DNA of 64,000 nt from Streptomyces endocoffeicus (lineage in GTDB: Bacteria > Actinomycetota > Actinomycetes > Streptomycetales > Streptomycetaceae): positions 1 through 64,000 of the forward strand of contig NZ_JAERRG010000037.1 of assembly GCF_016741935.1 (NCBI RefSeq), given 5' to 3'. Under the pieces are notes generated by a model. It was not told the DNA's origin, ran no database searches, and saw only the letters and a list, made by a program, of their open reading frames with translations. The translations under genes were made by a program, and so were the position numbers. Shown one piece after another: positions 55,600-64,000 of this stretch (its first letter is position 1; the number at the start of each line of letters is the position of its first letter).

Positions 55600-56969
55600 C
55601 GGCGGCTCTCCCTTCGGATCCGGCGGATGTTGATGAACATGACGGGCAGCACGAGCAACAGCAGCAGCACGGCGATCGCGCTGCCGAGGCCCTGGTTGAC
55701 GTCGGTGCCGAAGGACGACTGGAAGAGCTGGAGGGCGAGGACGTTGGCGTCGTCCTGGGAGGGGCCGGGCGCGATGATGTAGACGAGGTCGAAGATCTTC
55801 ATCACGTTGATCATCAGCGTGACGACGACGACCGAGAGCACCGGTGCCAGCATCGGCACGGTGATCCGCCGGAAGACCTGCCACTCATTGGCGCCGTCCA
55901 TCCGCGCGGCCTCCATCAGCTCGCGCGGCACCCCCGCGAGCCCCGCCGCGATCAGCACCATCGCGAAACCGGCCCAGATCCAGACGTACGCGCCGATGAT
56001 GGCGGGGGTGACGAGGGACGGGCCGAGCCAGTCCACGCCGTTGTACGGCTCGGAGAAGTTCCAGGCGGGCAGCCGCAGTTGGGCGCCCTCGGCCTTGGCG
56101 GGGAGGGTGTACGTACCGTCCGCCGCCGATTTCGTCCGGGCGACGACCTTGCCGTCCTTGACCGCCTCGATCTTGAGGTCGGCCATCGCCTTCTCGCCCT
56201 TGTCGATGGTCCCCTGCTCACCACCGCCGCCCCGGGTGAAGTCGAACCAGACGGTGCCGGTGACCTTCCCGGGCTCGGCCTTGGCGGCCTTGGCGTCCTG
56301 CGCCCCGCTGATGTCCCCGCGCTTGGCCGCGACCAGCGGCAGCGAGGCGGGGTCACCGGCGCGCACGGCGTCCTTGGTGGTGAACGAGCCGTTCGACGCC
56401 TCGGTCAGCCCGGCGGTGGGACGCGGATGGGCGCCGGGGAACGGCGGCGACTCGCTGAAGGAGTCATGCACGCCCACCCACATGGCGTTGGCCACGCCCT
56501 TGTCCGGGTCCTGCTCGTAGACCAGCCGGAAGATGATGCCCGCCGCCAGCATCGAGATCGCCATCGGCATGAAGACGACCAGCTTGAAGGCGGTGGCCCA
56601 GCGAATCCGCTCGGTGAGCACGGCGAAGATCAGGCCCAGCGCGGTGGAGACGGTCGGGGCCAGGATCAGCCAGATGACATTGTTCTTGATGGCCGTCTTG
56701 GTGGCGTCGTCGGAGAACATCTCCTGGTAGTTGTCCAGGCCGACGAAGCCATTGCCCGAGGCGTCGAAGAAGCTCCGGTAGACGGAGTAGGCGATCGGAT
56801 AGACGACGAGCGCCCCGAGCAGCACCAGGGCGGGCAGCAGGAACACCGCCGCCAGCCAGGGCCGGGTGCCCATGAGACTCTTCCGCTTCTTCGCGCTCGG
56901 CCGATGTGCCGGTGGGGAGGACGATGCCCGGCCAGGTGTGGCCGCGCCGTCCGCAGTCGCGGTCGACAT
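55596..56969 (-). CDS. sugar ABC transporter permease (MalF type) with extracellular insert
   Basis: 457-residue permease, about 150 longer than usual. Three helices come first (about 38-66, 95-118, 128-150), then an insert at about 165-315, then the remaining helices with EAA loop VPRELMEAARMDGANEWQVF. The insert contains a Thr/Ala/Lys-rich segment and a compact beta domain (234-302: KVTGTVWFDFTRGGG, MADLKIEAVKDGKVVARTKS and DGTYTLPAKAEG) that resembles SdrD B/Cna-B-like folds. Its position matches the P2 loop of E. coli MalF, which contacts the maltose-binding protein. Upstream is the binding protein, downstream the second permease (4-bp overlap). Confidence 0.9.
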   Translation of the reverse strand: MSTATADGAATPGRASSSPPAHRPSAKKRKSLMGTRPWLAAVFLLPALVLLGALVVYPIAYSVYRSFFDASGNGFVGLDNYQEMFSDDATKTAIKNNVIWLILAPTVSTALGLIFAVLTERIRWATAFKLVVFMPMAISMLAAGIIFRLVYEQDPDKGVANAMWVGVHDSFSESPPFPGAHPRPTAGLTEASNGSFTTKDAVRAGDPASLPLVAAKRGDISGAQDAKAAKAEPGKVTGTVWFDFTRGGGGEQGTIDKGEKAMADLKIEAVKDGKVVARTKSAADGTYTLPAKAEGAQLRLPAWNFSEPYNGVDWLGPSLVTPAIIGAYVWIWAGFAMVLIAAGLAGVPRELMEAARMDGANEWQVFRRITVPMLAPVLSVVVVTLMINVMKIFDLVYIIAPGPSQDDANVLALQLFQSSFGTDVNQGLGSAIAVLLLLLVLPVMFINIRRIRRESRR

Positions 56970-56993
56970 GATGTGGTTCTCCCGGTCGAGTCG

Positions 56994-58352
56994 TCAGTTC
57001 TTGTACGCCTTGGCGGCATCCCGCTCCAGCTGGCGCTGGATGCCCGCGACATTCCTCGGGTTCTTGAGAAAGTCCTGGAGCGCTTTCCACTCGCCCTGCG
57101 CCGGCTTGCCGCCGAAGGAGGCGGGAGCCTGGTCGGACATGTCGAACCGGAAGTCATTGCCCGCCGCGATCAGCGCCTGTGCGATCTTGCGCATGGAGGC
57201 ATTGGGATAGGCGCTGAACTTGACGTTCTTGTTCGCCGAGATGAACCCGCCGGACTGGGCCCAGATGGTCCCGGCGTCGGGCGAGGCGAGGAAGGTGAGC
57301 AGCGCCTGCGCCGCCTTGCTGTTCTTCAGCGCCACGCCGACGTCGCCGCCGGTCACGACGGGCGCGTCCGCGCCCACCGCCGGGAACGGGAACACCTTCG
57401 CGTCCTGGTCCAGCTCCGCGCCCGCGTCGGCGACGTTGGCGGCGACGAAGTCGGCCTCGAAGACCATGCCCGCGTCCGGCTCCGCCTTGTTGCCGAACGC
57501 CTTGGTGACGGAGTCCGGGAACGCGGTCTGGAGCGCGCCGCCCCGGCCGCCCGCGACCAGGCCCTTGGTGCCCCAGAGCTCGGCGAGCGTCTCGAGCGCC
57601 TTCTTCACCGATGGATCGGTCCACTTGATCTTGTGCTGGGCGAGCTGGTCGTACTTCTCCGCGCCCGCCTGGGAGAGATAGACGTTCTCGAACCAGTCGG
57701 TGAGCGTCCAGCCGTCCTGGCCGCCGATCGCGACCGCGTCGGTGCCGGAGTCGGAGATCAGCTGGGCCTGCTGCAGGAATTCCTGCCAGGTCTTGGGCAC
57801 CTTGGCGCCCGCGTAGTCGAACGCGGAGGTGTTGTACCAGAGCAGGGATTTGTTACTGGCCTTGAAATACACCCCGTAGGGCTTGCCCTGGTACGAGCCG
57901 AGGTCCTGCCAGCCCTTGGCGAAGTTCTTGGTCAACTCGGCCCTGGCGGCGGTGTCGAGCGGTTTGGCCCAGCCCTTCTGGGCGAACTCGCGCATGACGC
58001 CGACCTGTCCGACCATCGCGACATCCGGCGGAGCGCCGCCCGCGATCTTGGAGCCGACGAAGCCCGCCATGTCGTCACCGCTCGGCACGAAGGAGACCTT
58101 GGCGCCGGTGCGCTTCTCGAACTCCTTGAGCACCTTGGTGAAGTTCTCCTGCTCGGTGCCCGTCCAGACCGCCGTGACCTGGAGTTTCTGCCCCTTCAGA
58201 TTCGGCAGCTTCACGGTGTTGGGCGGTGGGCCGCCGCTGACCGTGTCTCCGTCGTCGCCGCCGCAGCCCGCGGCGGTGAGCATGAGTGCTCCCGCCGCCA
58301 GCAGGGCCACCGCGGCTCGTGTCGAACGCTTCGCAGGAAGCGATACGTGCAT
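56994..58352 (-). CDS. sugar ABC transporter substrate-binding lipoprotein
   Basis: 452-residue extracellular binding protein (family 1, CUT1). The signal peptide ends in the lipobox LTAAGC (lipidated Cys at about 30), followed by a Gly/Asp linker. The mature domain starts LQVTAVWTGTEQENFTKVLK and continues with FEKRTGAKVSFVPSGDDMAG, PDVAMVGQVGVMREFAQKGW and LTFLASPDAGTIWAQSGGFI. It delivers an oligosaccharide to the two downstream permeases, from which it is separated by 24 bp. The operon has no adjacent regulator or glycosidase, so the sugar cannot be named. Confidence 0.92.
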   Translation of the reverse strand: MHVSLPAKRSTRAAVALLAAGALMLTAAGCGGDDGDTVSGGPPPNTVKLPNLKGQKLQVTAVWTGTEQENFTKVLKEFEKRTGAKVSFVPSGDDMAGFVGSKIAGGAPPDVAMVGQVGVMREFAQKGWAKPLDTAARAELTKNFAKGWQDLGSYQGKPYGVYFKASNKSLLWYNTSAFDYAGAKVPKTWQEFLQQAQLISDSGTDAVAIGGQDGWTLTDWFENVYLSQAGAEKYDQLAQHKIKWTDPSVKKALETLAELWGTKGLVAGGRGGALQTAFPDSVTKAFGNKAEPDAGMVFEADFVAANVADAGAELDQDAKVFPFPAVGADAPVVTGGDVGVALKNSKAAQALLTFLASPDAGTIWAQSGGFISANKNVKFSAYPNASMRKIAQALIAAGNDFRFDMSDQAPASFGGKPAQGEWKALQDFLKNPRNVAGIQRQLERDAAKAYKN

Positions 58353-58554
58353 CCCCGTGTTCCCTCCGATGCCGGCCGCCCCCGCGCGGCCGTGTCCCGT
58401 GCTGAGTAGTCCTACGCCCGGTCACCGAACGTGGCAATACTGCGTCCGGCGTTCACTCACGGATCGTGACCGGGCCGTGATGAAGAGTCGCCGTGAAACG
58501 GCATAGGTGGGACAGACAGGAGGATGGCCGGAACGGATCGGAAACTCGGCCAGG

Positions 58555-58625
58555 GGGGATGGGAACGGTCGGGAACGGGCGGGAACGGACGCGAAACGGG
58601 CGGGAATCGGACGGCTATCGGGAAG
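58555..58625. repeat. 10-bp tandem repeat GGGAACGGxC
   Basis: Six to seven imperfect copies of GGGAACGGGC (with GCGAAACGGG and GGGAATCGGA variants) occupy the right half of the 299-bp gap between the FtsK-type gene end and the binding-protein start. The left half (58353-58554) is the probable promoter region of the importer operon and contains no gene. Confidence 0.75.
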
Positions 58626-58651
58626 GTACGGGCGGTGGCGGGCGGGGCCGG

Positions 58652-61600
58652 TCAGATCAGCGCGGGTGCGGTGGGCGCGTCCGCCGACTGCGCGGCGCGC
58701 TGCAGCGCACTGGCGAGAAGTGCCAGGTCGGTGGGGCCGTTCCCGAGCTCGCGCAGCGGCCGGCGGGCGGGCGGATCGCCCATCCGCCGCCACTCCAGCG
58801 GTACGACGGTGGGCCGCTGGGTCGCGGTCCGCGGTATCCGTCCGGTCACCCGGCCCGCCTGAAACGGCGTTCCGGCGGCGTCATCCGGGCGGAACAGCCG
58901 CCCACGGCCCGGCGCCGGATCGCCGCCCGGGGCGGTTGCGGCGCCGGGGGTGGATGTGACCGAGCGTGTCGATGCGGCGGGGGAGGTACCGGGCCTTCCG
59001 GGCTCGCCGGGGTGTGGGGGATGGGCGGCGTGTGCGGAGTGGGTGGGGTGTGCGGGGCCGGTGGGGTGCGTGGGGCCGGTTGGGTGTGCGGGCGCCGCGG
59101 TGTTCAGTGGGCGCGCGTCCAGGGCGATCCGCAGCGCGGCCCGCTCGACGGCCGCCGTGTCCGCCGTACGGTCCGGACGGCCGGACGCGACGACCAGATG
59201 CACCCCGAGACGCGCGCCGTCACGGGCGATCGCCTCCAGCGCCCGGACGACCGAACCGGACGCGGGACGGCCGGGGCTGCCGAGAGCCGGGGCCACCAGC
59301 GCGTCGAAGTCGTCGACGATCACGACGAGACGGGGGAGGAGGGAACGAGGGCGGGCGGGCGCCGAGCTCTCGGTGCGGGTGCGCTGGGCGCGCAGATTGA
59401 GCGTGTGGAGGGTGTCGCTCGGGGGAGGGTCGATATCGCCGGGCGGCCGAGGCGCGACAACCCGGGGCGCACCGGCCGCACTCGGCGCGCCAGGGCCGGA
59501 CGTGCCCGTGTTGGCGCCCCTGGTGCCGCCCGAGGTGCTGCCCGGACCCGCGTCGTCGCCGCTGTCGCCGCCGCCGCTCTCGGCCTCGCCGGGGTGGTGG
59601 GGCCGGGCGTGCCAATCCGTGAAGTCCTGCCGGCCCAGCAGTTCGGCGCGGCGCTTGAGCTCCGAGCTGAGGGCCTGCGCGAACTCCCGCATGCGTACCG
59701 GGTCGGTGGCCGACAGATGCGTCGAGACATGCGGCAGATCCGTGCACACCCGCAGTCCCTCGCCCGCTTCGGCCCCGGCGCCGTCGACCAGGATGAGCTC
59801 GAGCCGGTCCGGCCGTTCGGCGGCCGCGAGCGAGGCGGCGAACGAGCGCAGCAGCTCCGTCTTTCCGGTGCCCGCCGCGCCGTCGATCAGTGCGTGCGGA
59901 CCCTCCTCGGCGGCCAGATCGACCGCGAGCGGGCCGCGCGGACCGGCGCCGAGGACGGCCAGCGCCCGGCCGCCCGCCGGGACCTCGTCCGCCGTGGCCG
60001 CCCAACGGGCCAGCAGGGACGCGGGCGTGGCCCGCGCGAGCCCCAACTCGTCCAGCAGCCGCGTCGAGTCCGGCAGCGGGACGGTCGGCGGCCCGTCGGA
60101 GCCGCCGAACGCGCCGTCCTGCGCGGAGGCGGCCGGGCGCAGGGGCGCGAGCGCCCGCGCGAACCGCTCGGCCCACGCCGCCGACACCGCGTCCACGGTG
60201 ACGGTCGTGGTGGCGCCGGTCGCGTCGGTGATCCCGCTGACCCCACTCGCGCCGGGCGCGGCCCCGTCCCCATGGACGATCTGGAGCCCGGTGGCCACAT
60301 CACCGCTCAGCACGGCCGCCACCCCGCACGCCGCGAACGCGGCGGACGCGGAACGCGCGGCCTCATAGCTCATGGGCAGCGGGGACGTGGGCGACGCGGC
60401 GGGCGCCTCGGCCAGACAGAGCAGATGGATTCCGGCCGCGGAACCGCTCACCGCCAGCCGGGCGAGCGTGTCGCGCAGCGCGCCCGGACCTGGGGCGCCG
60501 TCCACGACCACCACGGTGTACGGCCCGAAGTGGCGTGTGGCCACGGACCGCGCGGCGGCCGGGGAGGCGCTCGCCCAGCCGGGGCCCAGCGGCCCGTCCT
60601 CCAGCCGCCGGGTCAGCTCTTCCGTACGGGCCGCGGCCTGCTCCACGTCGTACGCGAGCAGCAGCCTGCAGTCCTGCCCGCGCAACGGCTGGACCTGCGG
60701 CAGCCAGCCGAGCCACGACCATTCCGCGAGCCGCTCCTCGCCGCTGATCAGTACGATCTCCAGCGCGGCCGGTGAGTGCAGGGCCGCCAGCTGCGCCACG
60801 ACGGACCGGGCGAGCCCCGCGACCCGCGTCCTCGGGCCCGCGAGACCCAGCGAACCGCACTGCCGCAGATCGACGGTCACGGGCGCGGCGGGCAGTGGCC
60901 CTCCCTCGGCCGTCAGCTGGTCGGCCGAGCCGAGCCGTACGGTGAGCGCGTCCGGATGCCCGGGGGCGCGCTCCCAGAGGCGCGAGCCCGGCCCCAGCGC
61001 CGTCATCAGCAGGGTGGCCGGATCCGGCCACCGCCGCTGCAGCGCCTCCGCCTCCGCGGCCGCCCGCGCCGCCGCGCCCTGGTCCTCCCGCACCTCGCCC
61101 CGCTCGGCCGCCTTCCCCCCGGCCAACTGCCGCACCCAGGCCCCTATACCCCGCCGCCGAGCCTGCGCCCCCGGCGCATCCAGCGCATACCCCCCGCCAT
61201 GCGTATGCTCCCCGGCCCCCCGCCGTCCGGACCCGCCGCCGTAACCCGCGTCGACGGAGGGCCCCTGCGAGCTCTCCTCGCCGCGTCCTCGGCCGTACGG
61301 CCGACCGGCGTGCGGGGCGTCGCCGTAACCCGCCTCGGCCTCGTCCGGCCTGCCGCGGCCCGCGGCCGCGCCGTCGTAAGGGGTGCCACCGGGACCCGCC
61401 GGGTTGCCAGCGGCTCCACGGGGTGTGGGCCGGTGGTCCTGGGCGGCGTTCGAGTGGCGGCTGCCGGTCGGCCGTGGGCCGTGGGCCGGATGCGCGCTGC
61501 CGCCCGTGCCGGGTCGGCCCTGGTCGGCTCGTGCGGGCTGCCCCGCTGGGCCTTGTCCGGCGGCTCCGGCCCCGGGGGTGCGCTCACTGCGTCTGGTGCG

Positions 61601-62830
61601 GGCGGTGGACGGGTCCTCGTACGGCTGGGCGCCGGGGGCCGAGGGGCCCCGGCCGCGTCCGGCAGCGTCGCCGCGCGGCCCGGGGGGCGCGCCCTCGCCG
61701 GGGCCCCACCCGCCGTCGCTCCGGTGGCCGTGGGAACCCGGCCCGCCCGGGGCCCCGGTGCCCGCGTCGCCGCGAAGCCCGGTGCCCGCGTCGCCGCGCG
61801 GCCCGGCGTCTGTACTGCCGCTACTGCCGCTACTGCCGCGCGGCCCGGAGGGCGCTCCCGCACCGGGGCCCCAGCCGTCCTCGCTCCCGTGGGCGCCGTC
61901 CCGGTCGTGGGCCGCGTGGGACTCGTGGTCGGGCCGGCCCACTCTCGTCCAGCCCGTGCCGGGGTGGCGGGTGGGAGGGGTCCAGGGGCCCTGGGTGGTG
62001 TCGGTGGGGGCGGCGGGCCGGGGAGCGCCGGTCCAGGGGGCCTTGGTGTGGGTGGGGTGGTCACCGGCGGGGGTGACGCGGAGGTGGCCCTCGCCGTCCG
62101 CCCGGACGGGGAGGCGGGTGGGGGCCGAGGGCATCGCCGGTGCCGTGGAGGGGACGCGCAGCCGCAGGGCGGACTCGCCGATCCGCAGCAGCGCCCCCGG
62201 CTCCAGGGGCACCGGCTGGGGGCCCACGGGGACGCCGTCGGCGGCGGTGCCGTTGGTGGAGCCCAGGTCGGCGATGGTCACACGGCCGTCCGCGGCGACC
62301 GTGACCGCGCAGTGCAGCCGGGAGACGTCGGGGTCGTCCAGGGGGACGTCCGCGTCGGCGGAGCGGCCGATGCGGACCTGGCCGCCGTGCAGCAGATGGA
62401 CGCCGCCCGCGTCGGGCCCCGCGACCACGTCCAGGTGGACCGTGGCGTCGGCGACGGCGGTCTCGGGCAGGCCGGGGTAGCCGGGGTAGTGGTCGGAGTC
62501 GGGGTCGGCGGGGCCGTGCAGGGAGAGCACCGCGCCGTCCACCAGCGGGGGCTCGCCGAGCGCACAGCGCTGCGGGTCCAGCCGCTCACCCCCCGCGTAC
62601 AGCACCACCGCGCCGCCGCTTCCGCCGGAGCCCCCCGCCTCGTACCCGGCCGCGGCGACCGCGTCGGCCAGCCCGCCGGCCACCGCGGCGAGGGCGGTGC
62701 CGACGGGCGCGGTGACCAGGACGTCCACCGCGCCCACGAGGGCGTGCGGCCCGGACGCGGGCGCAGGATGGTGGCCGGAACGGCCCGGGTGGGCGCTGCG
62801 CGGCCCGAGGACGGTCAGCCGAATCTGCAT
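58652..62830 (-). CDS. FHA-FtsK/SpoIIIE domain ATPase
   Basis: 1392-residue multidomain protein. After an N-terminal about 110 residues of ubiquitin-like/YukD-like character (MQIRLTVLGPRSAHPGRS), an FHA domain lies at about 135-220 (GRSADADVPLDDPDVSRLHC and LGSTNGTAADG, with the phosphothreonine-binding Arg, Ser, His and Asn). A Gly/Pro/Arg/Thr-rich region of about 330 residues follows. The FtsK/SpoIIIE-type ATPase has Walker A LIDGAAGTGKTELLRSF (about 982) and LVVIVDDFDALVAP (Walker B about 1170). This order resembles EccC of type VII secretion, but no Esx genes are near. ATG at 62830 is preferred to a GTG at 62908. Divergent from a Ser/Thr kinase, a likely FHA partner. Confidence 0.88.
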   Translation of the reverse strand: MQIRLTVLGPRSAHPGRSGHHPAPASGPHALVGAVDVLVTAPVGTALAAVAGGLADAVAAAGYEAGGSGGSGGAVVLYAGGERLDPQRCALGEPPLVDGAVLSLHGPADPDSDHYPGYPGLPETAVADATVHLDVVAGPDAGGVHLLHGGQVRIGRSADADVPLDDPDVSRLHCAVTVAADGRVTIADLGSTNGTAADGVPVGPQPVPLEPGALLRIGESALRLRVPSTAPAMPSAPTRLPVRADGEGHLRVTPAGDHPTHTKAPWTGAPRPAAPTDTTQGPWTPPTRHPGTGWTRVGRPDHESHAAHDRDGAHGSEDGWGPGAGAPSGPRGSSGSSGSTDAGPRGDAGTGLRGDAGTGAPGGPGSHGHRSDGGWGPGEGAPPGPRGDAAGRGRGPSAPGAQPYEDPSTARTRRSERTPGAGAAGQGPAGQPARADQGRPGTGGSAHPAHGPRPTGSRHSNAAQDHRPTPRGAAGNPAGPGGTPYDGAAAGRGRPDEAEAGYGDAPHAGRPYGRGRGEESSQGPSVDAGYGGGSGRRGAGEHTHGGGYALDAPGAQARRRGIGAWVRQLAGGKAAERGEVREDQGAAARAAAEAEALQRRWPDPATLLMTALGPGSRLWERAPGHPDALTVRLGSADQLTAEGGPLPAAPVTVDLRQCGSLGLAGPRTRVAGLARSVVAQLAALHSPAALEIVLISGEERLAEWSWLGWLPQVQPLRGQDCRLLLAYDVEQAAARTEELTRRLEDGPLGPGWASASPAAARSVATRHFGPYTVVVVDGAPGPGALRDTLARLAVSGSAAGIHLLCLAEAPAASPTSPLPMSYEAARSASAAFAACGVAAVLSGDVATGLQIVHGDGAAPGASGVSGITDATGATTTVTVDAVSAAWAERFARALAPLRPAASAQDGAFGGSDGPPTVPLPDSTRLLDELGLARATPASLLARWAATADEVPAGGRALAVLGAGPRGPLAVDLAAEEGPHALIDGAAGTGKTELLRSFAASLAAAERPDRLELILVDGAGAEAGEGLRVCTDLPHVSTHLSATDPVRMREFAQALSSELKRRAELLGRQDFTDWHARPHHPGEAESGGGDSGDDAGPGSTSGGTRGANTGTSGPGAPSAAGAPRVVAPRPPGDIDPPPSDTLHTLNLRAQRTRTESSAPARPRSLLPRLVVIVDDFDALVAPALGSPGRPASGSVVRALEAIARDGARLGVHLVVASGRPDRTADTAAVERAALRIALDARPLNTAAPAHPTGPTHPTGPAHPTHSAHAAHPPHPGEPGRPGTSPAASTRSVTSTPGAATAPGGDPAPGRGRLFRPDDAAGTPFQAGRVTGRIPRTATQRPTVVPLEWRRMGDPPARRPLRELGNGPTDLALLASALQRAAQSADAPTAPALI

Positions 62831-63464
62831 CGCCGTCAACGGTCCCTTCTGTCCGGGGGGCCGGGCAGGGGTGCCGACCCCCACCACCGCCCCCAGGCCC
62901 TTCGGCACGTACAGGTCCGTACGGGGTCGTACGGGTCACGGAGCGTGAGCCTCCCGGCGCTCGGCGCTTCCGTGCTGCCTGCATCCTCGCACCTGCCACC
63001 GACAGTTCGCCCGCCGCCCGGCGCTACATGATCTTGATTGGTCGGCTAGTCGGCCGAAACTGGCTGATTGCGACCGGAACGGCCGCCCTTGAGCCGCCCT
63101 TGAGGTGAGGGAAGCCGCCCGGCCGCGCCCCTCCGCGCCTCGCCGCGCCCGTTTGAGCGGCGATTGAGCGGTCAACGAGCGACCCGGGCCACCGTTGGCA
63201 ACCAGTGGCAATCGGCGGCAACCATCCGTCCGGATCACACGTCTTCCCACGGACCGGACCCGGTGCCGGATCCCGGTAGGGACCCCGGTGGGGACCCCCG
63301 CGCCGGACCTTCGTGTGGTGATCGGATAGGGCTCACCGTGCGTCGCCATTACAGTGGGGCGGACGAGTACAACAAGACGAGCACCAGAGCAGACCCACAC
63401 AGCAGATCACCCAGCAGACCATCGCAGTCCACCGATGTAAGACCACGATCAGGGAGCGCATGAC
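62831..63464. other. divergent region between the FHA-ATPase and kinase genes
   Basis: 634 bp without a supported gene; open frames here have no family signal. It holds several local direct repeats: GCCCTTGAG twice (63086-63105), GGCAACCA and GGCAATC units (63195-63225), and GGGACCCCGGTGGGGACCCC near 63280. TACAGT at 63350-63355 (in GCCATTACAGTGGGG) could be a -10 for the kinase, giving a 105-base leader, with a poor -35. The AG-rich stretch after it (63365-63450) would be untranslated leader. Confidence 0.4.
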
Positions 63465-64000
63465 GTGCGGCCGGTAGGCAGCAAATACCTGCTCGAGGAG
63501 CCGCTCGGGCGCGGAGCCACGGGCACCGTCTGGCGAGCCAGCCAGCGGGAGACGGCGGGGGCCGAGGCGGCCGTGGCCGGGCAGCCCGGCGAGACCGTCG
63601 CGATCAAGGTCCTCAAGGAGGAGCTCGCGAACGACGCGGACATCGTCATGCGCTTTCTCCGCGAGCGCTCGGTGCTGCTCAGGCTCACCCACCCCAACAT
63701 CGTCCGCACCCGCGACCTGGTGGTCGAGGGTGATCTGCTGGCCCTGGTCATGGATCTGATCGACGGCCCGGACCTGCACAACTACCTGCGCAGCAACGGC
63801 CCGTTCACCCCCATGGCCGCATCCCTCCTCACCGCCCAGATCGCCGACGCGCTCGCCGCCAGCCATGCCGACGGCGTGGTGCACCGCGATCTGAAGCCCG
63901 CCAACGTGCTGCTCGCGGGCACCGGCGAGGGCCAGGAGATGCACCCGATGCTGACCGACTTCGGCATCGCGCGCCTCGCCGACTCGCCCGGCCTCACCCG
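63465..64000 (+). CDS. serine/threonine protein kinase, 5' part only
   Basis: First 178 residues of a Hanks-type kinase that continues beyond the window. The GTG at 63465 has GGGAG eight bases upstream; the ATG at 63460 runs into a stop. Visible motifs: glycine loop LGRGATGTVWRA, catalytic Lys in TVAIKVLKEEL, catalytic loop GVVHRDLKPANVLL and the DFG triad in LTDFGIARL. A short insert (RETAGAEAAVAGQPG) splits the glycine-loop strand. Streptomyces PkaA/PkaB-like kinases share this N-terminus and neighbourhood. Its FHA-bearing neighbour may be a substrate or reader; this is inference. Confidence 0.92.
   Translation, partial: MRPVGSKYLLEEPLGRGATGTVWRASQRETAGAEAAVAGQPGETVAIKVLKEELANDADIVMRFLRERSVLLRLTHPNIVRTRDLVVEGDLLALVMDLIDGPDLHNYLRSNGPFTPMAASLLTAQIADALAASHADGVVHRDLKPANVLLAGTGEGQEMHPMLTDFGIARLADSPGLT

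Noticed and set aside
62936..63400. 154-codon leftward open frame in the kinase/ATPase gap
   Set aside because: Arg/Ser/Gly-rich, no family feature, and it crosses the expected promoter region of the kinase.

Overview
The window is high-GC actinobacterial DNA, almost certainly a Streptomyces chromosome. Reasons: strong codon bias with many GTG starts, gene order mtnA-mtrA-mtrB-lpqB-comF-hpf-(NarL-type regulator)-secA-Rv3235-like gene, a very large NAD-glutamate dehydrogenase, lone sugar ABC permeases without an ATPase, and intergenic GC-rich repeat elements of the Streptomyces type. The species cannot be fixed from the sequence alone.

Layout. (1) 0.3-17.8 kb is a conserved core: a polytopic membrane protein, methionine salvage (mtnA) overlapping the mtrA-mtrB-lpqB envelope-signalling operon, comF with two perfect DnaA boxes in front, a structured leader that fits the raiA RNA motif before the long-form hibernation factor hpf, a LuxR-type response regulator, an AlkX/AlkZ-like DNA glycosylase, a GNAT enzyme, secA, an Rv3235-like protein with an extreme repeat region, a DUF6912 gene and a HAD hydrolase. 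(2) 18.6-24.6 kb: a DJ-1/PfpI protein and the 1658-residue NAD-glutamate dehydrogenase, with a good terminator. (3) 24.8-41.6 kb: a cell-wall glycopolymer locus with two GT2-TagF fusion proteins, two TarS-like GT2 paralogues (one lacking the catalytic-base Asp), a membrane TagF-like protein, a GT39-like GT-C enzyme, a Stealth phosphotransferase and an FkbM methyltransferase. (4) 41.7-54.6 kb looks accessory: an Lrp regulator divergent from a DUF3311/sodium-solute symporter/amidohydrolase operon, a maleylpyruvate isomerase-like protein, a membrane protein/winged-helix pair behind a perfect 16-bp inverted-repeat operator, an APH-type kinase, an HTH/zinc-ribbon protein, a secreted DUF4232 protein, DUF397 plus a broken DUF5753 gene, a Dabb protein, a membrane protein, and an MDR oxidoreductase/TetR pair flanked by an almost identical 27-bp inverted copy of the operator. 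(5) 54.7-58.4 kb: a binding-protein/permease/permease sugar importer whose first permease carries a large inserted extracellular domain. (6) 58.6-64 kb: an FHA-FtsK/SpoIIIE ATPase divergent from a Ser/Thr kinase that runs off the window.

Recurring theme: many gaps that separate transcription units hold short tandem repeats (8-34 bp units), each gap with its own unit, and several low-complexity protein segments (ComF, Rv3235-like, DUF3311, the TagF-like membrane protein) come from the same kind of repeat. No tRNA, rRNA, CRISPR array or complete insertion sequence was seen. Start codons were chosen by ribosome-binding site and family N-terminus, so several genes are shorter than the longest open frame.
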